A stretch of DNA of 64,000 bases. It comes from Sphingopyxis sp. PAMC25046. Lineage in GTDB: Bacteria; Pseudomonadota; Alphaproteobacteria; Sphingomonadales; Sphingomonadaceae. Shown piece by piece: positions 16,638-25,874 of the stretch (its first letter is position 1; each line of letters begins with the position of its first letter). The translations under genes and the position numbers were made by a program. The notes beneath the pieces were generated by a model, which was given only the letters and a program-made list of their open reading frames with translations, searched no databases and was not told the origin of the DNA. Location: positions 310,001 to 374,000 of the forward strand of contig NZ_CP039250.1 in assembly GCF_004795895.1 (NCBI RefSeq), read 5' to 3'.

Positions 16638-17039
16638 ATGGCCCCCTCAAGCACCATCCCCATCGGCGAGCTTTCTCGGCTTACCGGCTGCAATATCGAG
16701 ACGATCCGCTATTATGAGCGCATCGGCATTCTGCCCGCGCCGGTCCGGTACGGGCGATTTCGCCGTTATGATTCAGCTGGTGTGCGGCGCCTTGCATTTG
16801 TGCGCCGCGCGCGCGAACTGGGGTTTCCCCTCGATACGGTCCGGACTTTGCTCCTTCTTGCCGAAGGCGGCGGCCATAGCTGCGATCAGGCGCGCCATAT
16901 GGCCGAGAGCCAGCTTGCCGACGTCCTCGCCAAGCGCGCCGACCTCGACCGGATGGCCGCTGTCTTGGGCGATCTTGTCGAGGCGTGCGGCGCCGGCGAT
17001 GCCGGGGGCTGCCCGCTTCTGGAGGCGCTGTCCGACTAG
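16638..17039 (+). CDS. merR: MerR, mercury-type three-cysteine regulator
   Basis: 133 residues from ATG 16638. A longer frame from GTG 16611 would begin inside the operator, so the ATG is preferred. N-terminal HTH (IGELSRLTGCNIETIRYYER), dimer helix, and Cys82, Cys117 and Cys125; Tn501 MerR uses Cys82, Cys117 and Cys126. This ligand set and the divergent merT make it the probable Hg(II) sensor of the locus. It should repress and activate the promoter at 16596-16626. Confidence 0.88.
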   Translation: MAPSSTIPIGELSRLTGCNIETIRYYERIGILPAPVRYGRFRRYDSAGVRRLAFVRRARELGFPLDTVRTLLLLAEGGGHSCDQARHMAESQLADVLAKRADLDRMAAVLGDLVEACGAGDAGGCPLLEALSD

Positions 17040-17077
17040 GTTCGAGTACAGCCGTCTTCCGCCAGCGCCCCAAAGCA

Positions 17078-17117
17078 GCCATTGCGCGCGGCAACTAGGG
17101 CCACCGCGCGCAATGGC
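17078..17117. terminator. Bidirectional hairpin between merR and cusF
   Basis: GCCATTGCGCGCGG (17078-17091) is perfectly complementary to 17104-17117, with a 12-base loop, in the gap between the convergent merR and cusF genes. A shared terminator is the simplest reading; no long T tract is present. Confidence 0.6.
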
Positions 17118-17123
17118 GGCGCG

Positions 17124-17492
17124 TTACGGCGCCTTGTCGAGCTTGGTGATCGTCCCGGCCTTGCCGTCCCAATTGAGCTCGAACGCGACCTTGTCGCCGA
17201 CCTTGATGTCCTTCAGCAGCTCGGGTTTCGCCGCAAAACCCATCGTCATCGGCGGCCATTCGAGTTCGGCGATCGCGCCATGATCGAGCGTGACCTGGCC
17301 TTTTGCCGTATCGATCGCGGTCACGGTCGCCGTGCCCTTGCCATGCTTCGTTTCGGCCGGGGCCGCCATGGTCCCTGTGTCATCGGCCATCGCGGCCTTT
17401 TCTTCCGTCTTCGGTGCTTCGCCTTGCTTGCCGCAGGCGACAAGTCCAGCGCCGAGCGCAAGGCTGAGCGTAATCGCAGTGAGTTTATTCAT
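17124..17492 (-). CDS. cusF: CusF-like periplasmic copper-binding lipoprotein
   Basis: 122 residues. A lipobox (LVAC, Cys20) suggests membrane anchoring, followed by a linker and the CusF OB-fold domain. His71, Trp79, Met82 and Met84 have exactly the spacing of the E. coli CusF Cu(I)/Ag(I) site (His36, Trp44, Met47, Met49), within [16 protein letters not shown]. The start overlaps the cusA stop (17489-17492), so it is the last gene of the cus operon, and it would deliver copper or silver to the CusB/CusA pump. Confidence 0.92.
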   Translation of the reverse strand: MNKLTAITLSLALGAGLVACGKQGEAPKTEEKAAMADDTGTMAAPAETKHGKGTATVTAIDTAKGQVTLDHGAIAELEWPPMTMGFAAKPELLKDIKVGDKVAFELNWDGKAGTITKLDKAP

Positions 17493-20400
17493 GTCGTTTC
17501 TCCTTCGGGTTGGACGGGATGAGCCGCACGCCTTCGCATCAGCAGATAGGCGGCGGGAATGATAAGCATCGACAGCAGCGGCGCGGTGAGCATGCCGCCG
17601 ATCATCGGCGCGGCGATGCGGCTCATCACTTCGGAGCCGGTGCCGGTCCCGACGAGGATCGGGAACAGGCCCGCGAGGATAACCGCAACGGTCATCGCCT
17701 TCGGGCGGACGCGGAGCAGCGCGCCTTCGCGAACCGCGGCCAATATGTGGCCGTCGCTGCGATCGGCGAGCGCATGCTTGAGATAGATGAGCATGACGAC
17801 CCCGAACTCGGCGGCAACGCCCGCAAGCGCGATGAACCCGACCGCGCTCGCGACCGACTGGTTATAGCCAAGCAGATAGAGGAGCCAGAGCCCGCCGGTG
17901 AGCGCAAAGGGCAGGGTCGTCATGATGAGCAGCGCCTCGTCCCAGCGGCGGAAGGTCAGGTAGAGCAGCAGGAAGATGATCGCGAGCGTGACCGGCACGA
18001 CGACCTTCATCCGCTCGGTCGCACGAACGAGGAACTCGAACTGCCCGGTGTAGGAAACGCTGACGCCGGGCGGCAGATCGACATCGCGCGCGATCGCCCG
18101 CTGGATGTCCTGCACGAGGCCCTGCAAATCGCGGCCGCGGCTGTCGACGTAGATCCAGGTCACCGGGCGGCCATTCTCGCTGCGCAGCATCGGCGGCCCG
18201 TCGCTGACCTTGACTCTGGCCACCGTGCCGAGCGTGATCTGCTGGCGCGACGGCGTCAGGACCGGAAGGCTCGCGAGCTCGCCGATACTGTCGCGCAGCT
18301 CGCGCGGGTAGCGGACGCTGATCGGATAGCGGGCGAGCCCCTCGACCGTCTGGCCGATCGTCTCGCCGCCGATCGCGCCCGAGACGATCGCTTGCACGTC
18401 GGCGACATTGAGGCCGTAGCGTGCTGCGGCGGCGCGATCGATGTCGACATCGATATAGCGCCCACCAGTCAGCCGCTCGGCCAGCGCCGACGCTACGCCG
18501 GGTACGGTCTTGACGACCGCTTCGATGCGCTTGGCGGTGCGATCGATCCCGGCAAGATCCGAGCCCGCGACCTTGATGCCGACCGGGCTCTTGATCCCGG
18601 TCGCAAGCATGTCGATGCGATTGCGGATCGGGGGAATCCAGAAATTGGCGAGCCCCGGAACCCGGACCCGCGCGTCGAGCTCCTCGATCAATTTCTCCTC
18701 GGTCATGCCGGGGCGCCAACGGTCCTTCGGCTTGAAGCGGATCGTCGTCTCGAACATCTCGAGCGGCGCGGGGTCGGTCGCGCTGTCGGCCCGCCCCGCC
18801 TTGCCGAACACGCTCTCGACCTCGGGCACGGTCTTGATCAGTCGGTCCGTCTGCTGGAGCAGGCTCGATGCCCTTGCGGCCGAGATGCCGGGTAGCGCCG
18901 AGGGCATGTAAAGGAGGTCGCCTTCGTGCATCTGCGGCATGAACTCGCCGCCGATCTGGGTCATCGGCCACAGGCTGGTGGCGAAGACGAGGCCGGCGAT
19001 CACGAGCGCTTTTTTCGGCCGTTCGAGCACCCAGTCGAGTGCCGGGCGATAGATGCGGGTCAGCCAGCGGTTGACCGGATTACTCTGTTCGGCGGGTATC
19101 TTACCGCGGATCAGCCAGCCCATCAGCACCGGGATGAGCGTGATCGAGAGGATCGCGGCGGCCGCCATCGCATAGGTTTTGGTGAAGGCGAGCGGCGAGA
19201 AGAGCCGTCCCTCCTGGCCTTCGAGCGTGAAGATGGGGAGGAAGGAGAAGGTGATGATGAGGAGGCTGAGGAAGAGGGCGGGCCCAACCTCGGCGGCGGC
19301 GTCGGTGATGACGCGCCAGCGTTCGGCGCCTTTCAGTTCCTCGCCCGGATGATCGCGCTCCCAATGTTCGAGATGCTTATGGGCATTTTCGATCATCACC
19401 ACCGCAGCGTCGACCATCGCACCGACCGCGATGGCGATGCCGCCGAGCGACAATATATTGGCGTTGAGTCCCTGCAGCCGCATCACGATGAAGGCGATGA
19501 GGATGCCGAGCGGCAGCGTCAGGATCGCGACCAGTGCCGAGCGCGCGTGCCAGAGGAAGAGCGCGCAGACGAGCCCGACGATGATGAACTCTTCGACGAG
19601 CTTCGAGGTAAGATTGTCGACCGCGCGGTCGATCAACCCCGAGCGGTCATAAGTGGTGATGATCTCGACCCCGGGCGGCAGGCTGCGCTTGAGCTCGGCG
19701 AGCTTGGTGCGCACGCCGTCGATGACTTCGCGGGCATTCTTGCCCTCGCGCATGACGATCACGCCGCCCGCGACTTCGCCCTCGCCGTTGAGTTCGGCGA
19801 TGCCCCGCCTTGTGTCGGGACCGATCTGCACCGTCGCGACATCGCCGACCGTTACCGGGAGTCCGCCCGCGGCGGTGCGGATCGGGACGGCGCGGAAGTC
19901 GTCGAGCGACTCCAGATAGCCGCTCGCGCGGACGATATATTCAGCCTCAGCGAGTTCTAGGGAGCCGCCGCCGCTTTCCTGGTTGGCGCGCTTGAGGGCG
20001 TCGGCGACGTCGGTTGCAGTCACCCCGAACGCGGCGAGCTTCTGCGGATCGACGATGATCTGATACTGGCGCACCATGCCGCCGATGCTCGCGACCTCGG
20101 CGACGCCGGGAACCGATTTAAGCTCGAAGCGGAGGAACCAGTCCTGAAGACTGCGGAGTTCGGCAAGATCGTGGCGGCCGCTTTTGTCGACGAGCGCATA
20201 TTCATAGATCCAGCCAACCCCGGTCGCGTCGGGACCGATGCTCGCGCGCGCGCCCTCGGGGAGACGGCTTTGCACCTGGCTCAGATATTCGAGCACGCGG
20301 CTGCGCGCCCAATAGGGATCGGTGCCGTCGTCGAACAGGACATAGACGAAGCTGTCGCCGACGAAGCTGTAGCCGCGCACCACGCGCGCGCCCGGCACCG

Positions 20401-20623
20401 AGAGCATCGTCGTCGTGATCGGATAGGTGACCTGGTCCTCGACGATCCGCGGTGCCTGTCCCGCATAGCTGGTGCGGACGATGACCTGGACGTCCGACAG
20501 GTCGGGCAGGGCGTCGACCGGAGTCGTGCGCACCGCGGCGATCCCGAGCAAGGTCAGGATCAGCGCCGAAGCGACGACAAGCCCGCGCGCCGCGACCGAG
20601 GCGCGAATAATGCGTGCGATCAT
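17489..20623 (-). CDS. cusA: CusA copper/silver RND efflux pump
   Basis: 1,044 residues starting MIARIIRAS at 20623, where the ATG overlaps the cusB stop. A longer upstream frame only overlaps cusB and is not real. HME-RND features: TM1 near 12-30, a TM4 motif [19 protein letters not shown] with a single Asp, as in CusA, and Met-containing periplasmic segments ([17 protein letters not shown]) that include the usual methionine relay region. Exports Cu(I)/Ag(I) by proton antiport with CusB and CusC. Third RND permease in the window and the only one with its full set of partners present. Confidence 0.93.
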   Translation of the reverse strand: MIARIIRASVAARGLVVASALILTLLGIAAVRTTPVDALPDLSDVQVIVRTSYAGQAPRIVEDQVTYPITTTMLSVPGARVVRGYSFVGDSFVYVLFDDGTDPYWARSRVLEYLSQVQSRLPEGARASIGPDATGVGWIYEYALVDKSGRHDLAELRSLQDWFLRFELKSVPGVAEVASIGGMVRQYQIIVDPQKLAAFGVTATDVADALKRANQESGGGSLELAEAEYIVRASGYLESLDDFRAVPIRTAAGGLPVTVGDVATVQIGPDTRRGIAELNGEGEVAGGVIVMREGKNAREVIDGVRTKLAELKRSLPPGVEIITTYDRSGLIDRAVDNLTSKLVEEFIIVGLVCALFLWHARSALVAILTLPLGILIAFIVMRLQGLNANILSLGGIAIAVGAMVDAAVVMIENAHKHLEHWERDHPGEELKGAERWRVITDAAAEVGPALFLSLLIITFSFLPIFTLEGQEGRLFSPLAFTKTYAMAAAAILSITLIPVLMGWLIRGKIPAEQSNPVNRWLTRIYRPALDWVLERPKKALVIAGLVFATSLWPMTQIGGEFMPQMHEGDLLYMPSALPGISAARASSLLQQTDRLIKTVPEVESVFGKAGRADSATDPAPLEMFETTIRFKPKDRWRPGMTEEKLIEELDARVRVPGLANFWIPPIRNRIDMLATGIKSPVGIKVAGSDLAGIDRTAKRIEAVVKTVPGVASALAERLTGGRYIDVDIDRAAAARYGLNVADVQAIVSGAIGGETIGQTVEGLARYPISVRYPRELRDSIGELASLPVLTPSRQQITLGTVARVKVSDGPPMLRSENGRPVTWIYVDSRGRDLQGLVQDIQRAIARDVDLPPGVSVSYTGQFEFLVRATERMKVVVPVTLAIIFLLLYLTFRRWDEALLIMTTLPFALTGGLWLLYLLGYNQSVASAVGFIALAGVAAEFGVVMLIYLKHALADRSDGHILAAVREGALLRVRPKAMTVAVILAGLFPILVGTGTGSEVMSRIAAPMIGGMLTAPLLSMLIIPAAYLLMRRRAAHPVQPEGETT

Positions 20624-21846
20624 TGCGCTGGCTCCAGCGGACGAACCGTGAGACCGGTCAGGCTCGCCTCGGAATCGAGCAGGAACTGGCCCGACGCGAC
20701 GACCTTCTCGCCGGGGGCGAGCCCTCGCAATATCTCGGTCTTGCCGCCGCCTTCGCGTCCGGCGACCACTTCGGCGGGATGGTAGCGTCCGTCGCCCTTC
20801 TCGAGCATCACGATGCTGCGCGTGCCGGTGCGGATCACCGCTTCGCTTGGCACCAGCAGCGTTGGCTTGGCGTCCCCGCCGAGCGCGACGACGGCGAACA
20901 TGCCGGGGCGTAGGCGACCGCCGCGGTTGGCGAGCTCGATGCGCACTGTCAGCGTCCGGCTGTCCGCCGCTGCGGTCGGCAGGATCGCGACGACCCGCCC
21001 GGTAAAAGCCTCGCCGGGAAAGGCGGTGAGGTTCGCGGTGGCAGGTTGGCCGATCTTCACCAGTCCGGCCTGCGCTTCGGGGAGCGCGGCATTGAGCCAC
21101 ACCGTTCCAAGTCCCGAGATTTCGGCAAGTGTCTGCCCCGAGGCGAGAGTCACGCCTGCACGGGCATTGAGCGTCTGGACCACGCCGCCGATCGGCGCGC
21201 GCACCGTCAGTCTGCCGCCGGTCCGTCCGCTCCGGTCGACCTCGGCGATCACGCCTTCGGGCATGCCCATCAGCCGCAGCCGCTGCCGCGCGGCCGCCGT
21301 GAGTTCAGGTTTGCCGAGCTTCTTGACGCTCAGATATTCGGTCTGGGCGCTGCCCCATTCAGGCAATTGCAATTCGGCGATCGGCGCACCGGCGCCGATG
21401 ACATCGCCAGGCGCGAGGCGATAGACGCGTTCGACGAAGCCGCCCGAGCGCGCCTGGACGATCGCGACATCGCGCTGGTTGAAATCGATACTGCCGTTGA
21501 CGTCGAAGGTTGCGGCAAGGCTCCCCATTTCGGCCGCGACCACTCTTATGCCGAGGCTCTGACGCGCCGACGGGTCAATCGACACGCCGGGCGCCGCGCC
21601 GCCACCCTCGTCGGCATATTTGGGCTCGAGCTGCATGTCCATGAAGGGCGACTTGCCGGGCTTGTCGAACTTCTGGTTCGGGAACATCGGATCATAATAG
21701 TAGAGGATCTTGCGCCCGCCGCTTGCCGTCTCGGTTGGTGCATCGCTCTTGCCGCTCTGTCCCAACCAATAACCGCCGCCGCCCGCGATCAGCACCGTGG
21801 CCAGGATTGCGACGCGCCAGCGCGCCGCTGATGTTGCATCGGTCAT
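20620..21846 (-). CDS. cusB: CusB-like periplasmic adaptor
   Basis: 408 residues: an N-terminal membrane anchor, then a short heavy-metal-binding motif ([19 protein letters not shown] followed by FMDM), in which Met residues bind copper in CusB-type adaptors, then lipoyl, hairpin and beta-barrel domains (VDVNG-like [13 protein letters not shown], later [22 protein letters not shown]). Links CusA to the outer-membrane channel and accepts metal from CusF. Overlaps cusC at 21843-21846 and cusA at 20620-20623, showing tight operon coupling. Confidence 0.9.
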   Translation of the reverse strand: MTDATSAARWRVAILATVLIAGGGGYWLGQSGKSDAPTETASGGRKILYYYDPMFPNQKFDKPGKSPFMDMQLEPKYADEGGGAAPGVSIDPSARQSLGIRVVAAEMGSLAATFDVNGSIDFNQRDVAIVQARSGGFVERVYRLAPGDVIGAGAPIAELQLPEWGSAQTEYLSVKKLGKPELTAAARQRLRLMGMPEGVIAEVDRSGRTGGRLTVRAPIGGVVQTLNARAGVTLASGQTLAEISGLGTVWLNAALPEAQAGLVKIGQPATANLTAFPGEAFTGRVVAILPTAAADSRTLTVRIELANRGGRLRPGMFAVVALGGDAKPTLLVPSEAVIRTGTRSIVMLEKGDGRYHPAEVVAGREGGGKTEILRGLAPGEKVVASGQFLLDSEASLTGLTVRPLEPAQ

Positions 21847-23069
21847 CGACCTGCCTCCCCATAAATATAATTGATCCGGATCGCGTCGCGCGCGACCTCG
21901 GCTTCGCGCGCCAGCGCATCGACTTCGGCCTCGGCAAGCGCGAGAGTCGACAGGAGCGCGGTCCCGAGGTCGAGCTTTCCGGCGGCGTAGCTTGCAAGAT
22001 CGAGCTCGGCGCGCTTCTTCGCGAGCGGCACGAGCCGCGTACGTGCATTGGCGAGCTGCTCATGATGCATGCGGTGATCGGCGAGATCGGCGTCGAGCGC
22101 TGCCGCGATGTCGCGCTTGGCAGCCTCGCGGTCGAGCCGGGCGCGCATCGCCTCGCTGGCGCGCGCGGCGATCTTGGGGTCCTGCCGCTTTTTCGAGAAG
22201 AAGGGCAGGTCGACGGTGACCCCGACCGTGACGAGATCACCGTAATTGGGCTCGCGGCGCCCATAGGCCGCGTTGACGCTCCAGTCGGGTCGCTTGTCGG
22301 CGCGTGCGAGACCGGTCTCGGCGTCGGCGGCGAGGGCGCGGGCATCGAGTGCTCTGAGCTTTGGCAGGGCGTCGATGCCGGCGCGCAATCCTTGTTCGTC
22401 GATCGACTGCGGCGGCAAGTCGCCGAGCGTGTCGGCGGCGGGGTCGCCGGTGAAGCGGGCGAGCTGCGCGCGGGCGCGGGCGATCTCGGCGGCGAGCGCG
22501 CTGCGGCGATCGTTGATCGCGGCGCGAAGCTGATCGGGTTCGAGCGCCTGCGCCGGGCGCGCCGCACCGCTGGCAAGCCGCGCCGTCACGGTCGATTGAA
22601 GGTCCTCGAGGCCGCTATCGAGCAGGTCGAGTTCCTTCAGCTCCTTCTTGGCATAATAGAGATCGACCCAGGCGAGCGCGGTCGCGAGCCTGATGTCCTG
22701 CGCGGTGACCGCTTCGTCGGCGCGGGCGATTCCAATGTCGGCCTGCGCGCGGGTCGCGCGCGCGCGGCGTTTGGCGGGGTTCGGAAAATCCTGGCTGACG
22801 CCGATGACCTGCATCGTGAAATCGTCGCGATTGAACCGGCCCGCGTCGGGTCCGGTCACCGGGAAATCCTGGAGGACGATATTGAGTTTCGGGTCGGGCA
22901 GCCGGTCGGCGGCGATCGCCGCCGATTGGGCGGCGTCGACGCCCGCTTCGCGGCTTTGCAGTTCGGGTGCCTCCGATGCTGCTCGGCTGAGCGCCGAATC
23001 GAGCGTCATCGGCTCGGCGTGAAGAGCCGAGGGCAGCGCAAGCAAGGCTGCCGTAAAATATGGGCGCAT
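21843..23069 (-). CDS. cusC: CusC-like TolC-family outer-membrane channel
   Basis: 408 residues. Signal peptide (MRPYFTAALLALPSALHA), then the two-fold repeat of TolC channels: long Ala/Arg-rich helices (DEAVTAQDIRLATALAWVDLYYAKKEL; EVDALAREAEVARDAI) separated by beta segments. Forms the exit duct of the Cus pump. No lipobox is seen, unlike E. coli CusC, so the channel is probably not acylated. First of three overlapping pump genes. Confidence 0.88.
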   Translation of the reverse strand: MRPYFTAALLALPSALHAEPMTLDSALSRAASEAPELQSREAGVDAAQSAAIAADRLPDPKLNIVLQDFPVTGPDAGRFNRDDFTMQVIGVSQDFPNPAKRRARATRAQADIGIARADEAVTAQDIRLATALAWVDLYYAKKELKELDLLDSGLEDLQSTVTARLASGAARPAQALEPDQLRAAINDRRSALAAEIARARAQLARFTGDPAADTLGDLPPQSIDEQGLRAGIDALPKLRALDARALAADAETGLARADKRPDWSVNAAYGRREPNYGDLVTVGVTVDLPFFSKKRQDPKIAARASEAMRARLDREAAKRDIAAALDADLADHRMHHEQLANARTRLVPLAKKRAELDLASYAAGKLDLGTALLSTLALAEAEVDALAREAEVARDAIRINYIYGEAGR

Positions 23070-23135
23070 GATGTCCCCCTGCTGTGGACTGGGCGAAAGC
23101 CTCCCCGGCGTCTGTACGCCGGGGAAGAAAGACCG

Positions 23136-23402
23136 TTACCCTTGCGGGGGCATCCTTTGGTCGCCGGACATATTCTTCATGCAGTCCGCCGGACTCACCT
23201 TCATCATGTCGCAGTCGCAATGCGCCATCTGTCCCGGCTTGTCCTTGACCCAGACGCGGACTCGCGAGGTGGTATTGGACTTGTTCGGCCCTGGCACCTG
23301 GCGGGTCTGCCATTCATGATGGCCGCCGGACGGTTCTTGGGCGAGGACGGGAGCGGCAAGCGTTGCTGCCGCGAGCGCGGCAACGGCAAAAAACGGTTTC
23401 AT
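23136..23402 (-). CDS. Small exported Cys/Met-containing protein of the cus operon
   Basis: 88 residues from ATG 23402. Signal peptide ending PVLAQ; mature part with HHEWQTRQVPGPNKS and a metal-site-like tail, HCDCDMMKVSPADCMKNM (Cys, His, Met and Asp). The ATG is chosen because the signal peptide begins there; a longer frame has no signal. Likely a periplasmic copper-binding accessory protein, judged by composition and position directly before cusC. Family unknown to me. Confidence 0.7.
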   Translation of the reverse strand: MKPFFAVAALAAATLAAPVLAQEPSGGHHEWQTRQVPGPNKSNTTSRVRVWVKDKPGQMAHCDCDMMKVSPADCMKNMSGDQRMPPQG

Positions 23403-23466
23403 GTTGAATTCCTTGATTGAAAAGCGTGAAACCGCGCGCCGGGACGAGCCGGTGCGCGTCGGCAAT

Positions 23467-23829
23467 TCAGGCAAGAAATAGGGGCGGGTCGGGTTCGGGG
23501 CCGAATGTTCTTCCGGCGAGGCGCCGGACAGGAAGCGGATCGAAAGAGCCGGCGACAAATGTCTTTTCGGCAAGGGGGGTAGCCGGAGAGACGACGGCGG
23601 GCGGTAGCGCGCAGCCCATCTTGGCGATGCAGTCGAGCGTGAGGCCCTTGCACGGAGCGCTCTTCTGGGATTTTTTAATCCCCATCATCTCCGCGCATTC
23701 GTCGCTCATCGCCGCCGCGAACGCCGTCTCGGCCGACGGGAGCGCGGGCGCCGAGGCGAATGCGGTCTCCTGCGCCAGAAGGCCGAGTAAGGCTCCGACA
23801 AGAAGTAGAAAGGTGAGCCAGCGTTTCAC
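23467..23829 (-). CDS. Small exported protein with three cysteines, first gene of the cus operon
   Basis: 120 residues; start GTG 23829. Signal peptide (MKRWLTFLLLVGALLGLLAQETAFA), then a Cys/Met segment (DECAEMMG, APCKGLTLDCIAKMGCALPP) that resembles a small metal-binding or disulfide-stabilised domain, and a Pro-rich end. Similar leading genes are common in alphaproteobacterial cop/cus operons, but no function is known. The ribosome site is weak, so the start is less sure than the frame. Confidence 0.65.
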   Translation of the reverse strand: MKRWLTFLLLVGALLGLLAQETAFASAPALPSAETAFAAAMSDECAEMMGIKKSQKSAPCKGLTLDCIAKMGCALPPAVVSPATPLAEKTFVAGSFDPLPVRRLAGRTFGPEPDPPLFLA

Positions 23830-23931
23830 GGTCGAAGCATGATCCTTGTCAAACTTGGCGTCAATCTAAACCGGGGTGGAGATCCCGCTCACTTGTTCGC
23901 CGACTGTCCCGTCGTGGTTACGCCGGACCCG

Positions 23932-24753
23932 TTAAGAATGGCCCATTGTCATGGCGGCGGGCGCGACCAGCATCCACAGCGCCATGGCGATCATCATCAG
24001 ATTTTCGGTCAGTGAGATGAAACCCAGCGGCACATTGCTGTCGCCGCCGACGCAGGCGCATTTGAGTTCGCGCTTGTCGATATACACCGCCTTGAACACC
24101 GACACGGCGCCGATGATCCCGATGAACAGCGCCACCGGAATCGATATCCAGTTCAGCGCGCCAGAAATCATCAGGATGCCGGCAAGACCCTCCGCAAAGG
24201 GATAGATGGTAGCATAGGGTACCCAGCGTTTGGCGAGCAAGTCATAGTTCAGGAACATGCTCGAGAAGCTCTCGATGTCGCGGAGCTTGAGGAAGGCAAG
24301 CAACGCCATGCTGAACCCGATAAACCATTCGGCGGCACGGATTGTGAAGGGCGTGCCCGACACCGCTTGGCTGGCGGCCAGCGCCATCAGCGCGGTGATA
24401 GAGAAGAGCGCGATGACGGGCTTATAGGTAAGCGCCTTAGGATCGCGGACTTTCAGACCGAGATGGCGCCTCAGATCGTCAAGACCGCCGATCCGCTCGC
24501 CTTCGATGAAGGTCTGCGGCGTCGTCGCGACGCCATGTTTCGCCTTGAATGCGTCGGTTTCCTCGCGGGTCGTCAGCCAGACATCCTCGACGTCATAGCC
24601 GCGGCTGCGCAACAGATGCAGCGCCTTCAGGCCATAGGGGCAGATATGCTGCTCCATCACCATGCGATAGATGGTCGCCCGCGGCTTGCCCGAAACCGCC
24701 GCACCAGTGTGCGCTGGCGCGCTTTCGTTCGCGCGCTGAACCTGCATATTCAT
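23932..24753 (-). CDS. Glutaredoxin - MauE/DoxX-like membrane fusion protein
   Basis: 273 residues from ATG 24753 (GAAAGG upstream). An in-frame ATG at 24807 lies inside the promoter spacer and cannot be used from it. Order: a glutaredoxin domain with CPYG (a monothiol variant of CPYC) in HICPYGLKALHLL and the TTPQTF cis-Pro loop; then four hydrophobic helices of the MauE/DoxX type; near the C-terminus CACVGGDSNVPLGFIS. It could move electrons or thiophilic metal across the inner membrane. Divergent from a MerR-family regulator with a 20-bp-spacer promoter, so it is expected to be metal-induced. Confidence 0.8.
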   Translation of the reverse strand: MNMQVQRANESAPAHTGAAVSGKPRATIYRMVMEQHICPYGLKALHLLRSRGYDVEDVWLTTREETDAFKAKHGVATTPQTFIEGERIGGLDDLRRHLGLKVRDPKALTYKPVIALFSITALMALAASQAVSGTPFTIRAAEWFIGFSMALLAFLKLRDIESFSSMFLNYDLLAKRWVPYATIYPFAEGLAGILMISGALNWISIPVALFIGIIGAVSVFKAVYIDKRELKCACVGGDSNVPLGFISLTENLMMIAMALWMLVAPAAMTMGHS

Positions 24754-24788
24754 CGATTCGCCTTTCTTGATTCCCGATCGCTTCCCGC

Positions 24789-24820
24789 TATATAGGCTCC
24801 GTACCATAGTACGGAGTCAA
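24789..24820 (-). promoter_or_regulatory. MerR-type promoter/operator for the glutaredoxin-MauE gene
   Basis: Minus strand: -35 TTGACT (24820-24815), 20-bp spacer, -10 TATATA (24794-24789). The dyad CTCCGTAC-CATA-GTACGGAG (24797-24816) matches the classical MerR-family operator core. All elements are near consensus, so this is the best-formed of the three MerR boxes in the window. Confidence 0.85.
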
Positions 24821-24833
24821 GGCCTTGCGTGAC

Positions 24834-25232
24834 ATGACCATCGGCCAGCTTGCCCGGCAGGGCGGCGTCAATGTCGAGACGATCCGCTATTACCAACGCC
24901 GCGGCCTGTTGCCCGTTCCGCCTCAGTCGGCCAGCGCCCCGTCGGAAGGCCGAGTCCGGCGTTACGACGAGGCGGTTCTGCGCCGTCTGCGCTTCATCAA
25001 ATCGGCACAAGCAGCGGGATTTACGCTCACCGAGATCGCCGAACTGCTCGAACTCGACGCGTCGAGCGATCGCGCGCGAGCGCGCGAACTGGCCGATGCG
25101 CGCATCGCGGCGATCGAAAAGACGATCGCCGAACTCGATGCGGCGCGGCGCGCGCTCATGGGCCTGTCGCGCCAATGCGCTGCCGCCGACACGCTCCACT
25201 GCCCGATCATAGCGGCGTTCGAGCAGGTCTAG
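24834..25232 (+). CDS. MerR-family regulator lacking the first metal-binding cysteine
   Basis: 132 residues from ATG 24834 (AAGG 11 bases upstream); the alternative TTG 24825 sits two bases from that site and is less likely. HTH (IGQLARQGGVNVETIRYYQR), dimer helix, and Cys115 and Cys123 (SRQCAAADTLHC). The position matching Cys82 of mercury MerR is in the segment LDASSDRAR and carries Ser, not Cys. With only two thiols per subunit it may prefer another metal, an organomercurial or a redox signal. Activates the divergent glutaredoxin-MauE gene. Confidence 0.85.
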   Translation: MTIGQLARQGGVNVETIRYYQRRGLLPVPPQSASAPSEGRVRRYDEAVLRRLRFIKSAQAAGFTLTEIAELLELDASSDRARARELADARIAAIEKTIAELDAARRALMGLSRQCAAADTLHCPIIAAFEQV

Positions 25233-25289
25233 CCCGACTGGCCTTGGCGGCGGATGGTGCTGACGGCCGGTCTCACCTCCCAACTGGTG

Positions 25290-25598
25290 TCAATCGGTCG
25301 CAAATGGTTCCAGCATCCCGGCTACAAGCGATGGGATGGTAATTCCGGCTGCGACATCGAGCAGAAGGCTAGCGCGGATCGCAGCCGCAGGTCTCGCCGC
25401 TGCCGCGTCCGGAGTTGCGACGGCCGTCCGAAGTGCCTGGGTCAGGCGCCATCGAATCTCCGCGGCTAGGACCGGCATCAGAGCGAACAAATAGGCTTCC
25501 ACGGGGAAGACCTGACCATAGGGTCAAGCGAGCGATTGCGTCACGTGCACGGCGCCGACCAAGGCTCCGACGAGGGGCAGAAGCGAAAAGCGCCGCTT
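25290..25598 (-). pseudogene. Possible decayed membrane-protein gene in the 25233-25874 gap
   Basis: The 642-bp gap holds no convincing intact gene. On the minus strand one frame reads hydrophobic protein-like sequence (RRFSLLPLVGALVGAVHV), meets a TGA at 25526-25524, and continues in the same frame (VEAYLFALMPVLAAEIRWRL, later LLLDVAAGITIPSLVAGMLEPF) to a stop at 25290. An old membrane-protein gene broken by a nonsense mutation fits; chance is also possible. Nothing else is recognisable up to the receptor promoter near 25875. Confidence 0.3.
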
Positions 25599-25874
25599 CT
25601 GGATGAAGGTAGGAGCCTTTGGGCGTTCCGGATCAACTTCATCCTGGCGATCTGAACAAATCGGGGAGCCCAATTCCAATGGTTTTACGTCGCCCGAACC
25701 ATTTTTGAGGGATGAGTCGTTCTGGTGCGTAATCAATGTCAGTAGGGGATGTTGGGTGCTTGAACTCGGAAGCCGTAAGCAGCGGTTTCCGGGCATGCAT
25801 GTTTTTGTCCTCGACTTCCCCGAAACTCATTTGGGCTGCGCGAAAGGGCAGTTCTTCGAAACAGGGGAAGCATA

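Noticed and set aside
24753..24807. ATG 24807 as start of the glutaredoxin-MauE gene
   Set aside because: It lies within the -35/-10 spacer of the MerR-type promoter, upstream of any transcript from it.
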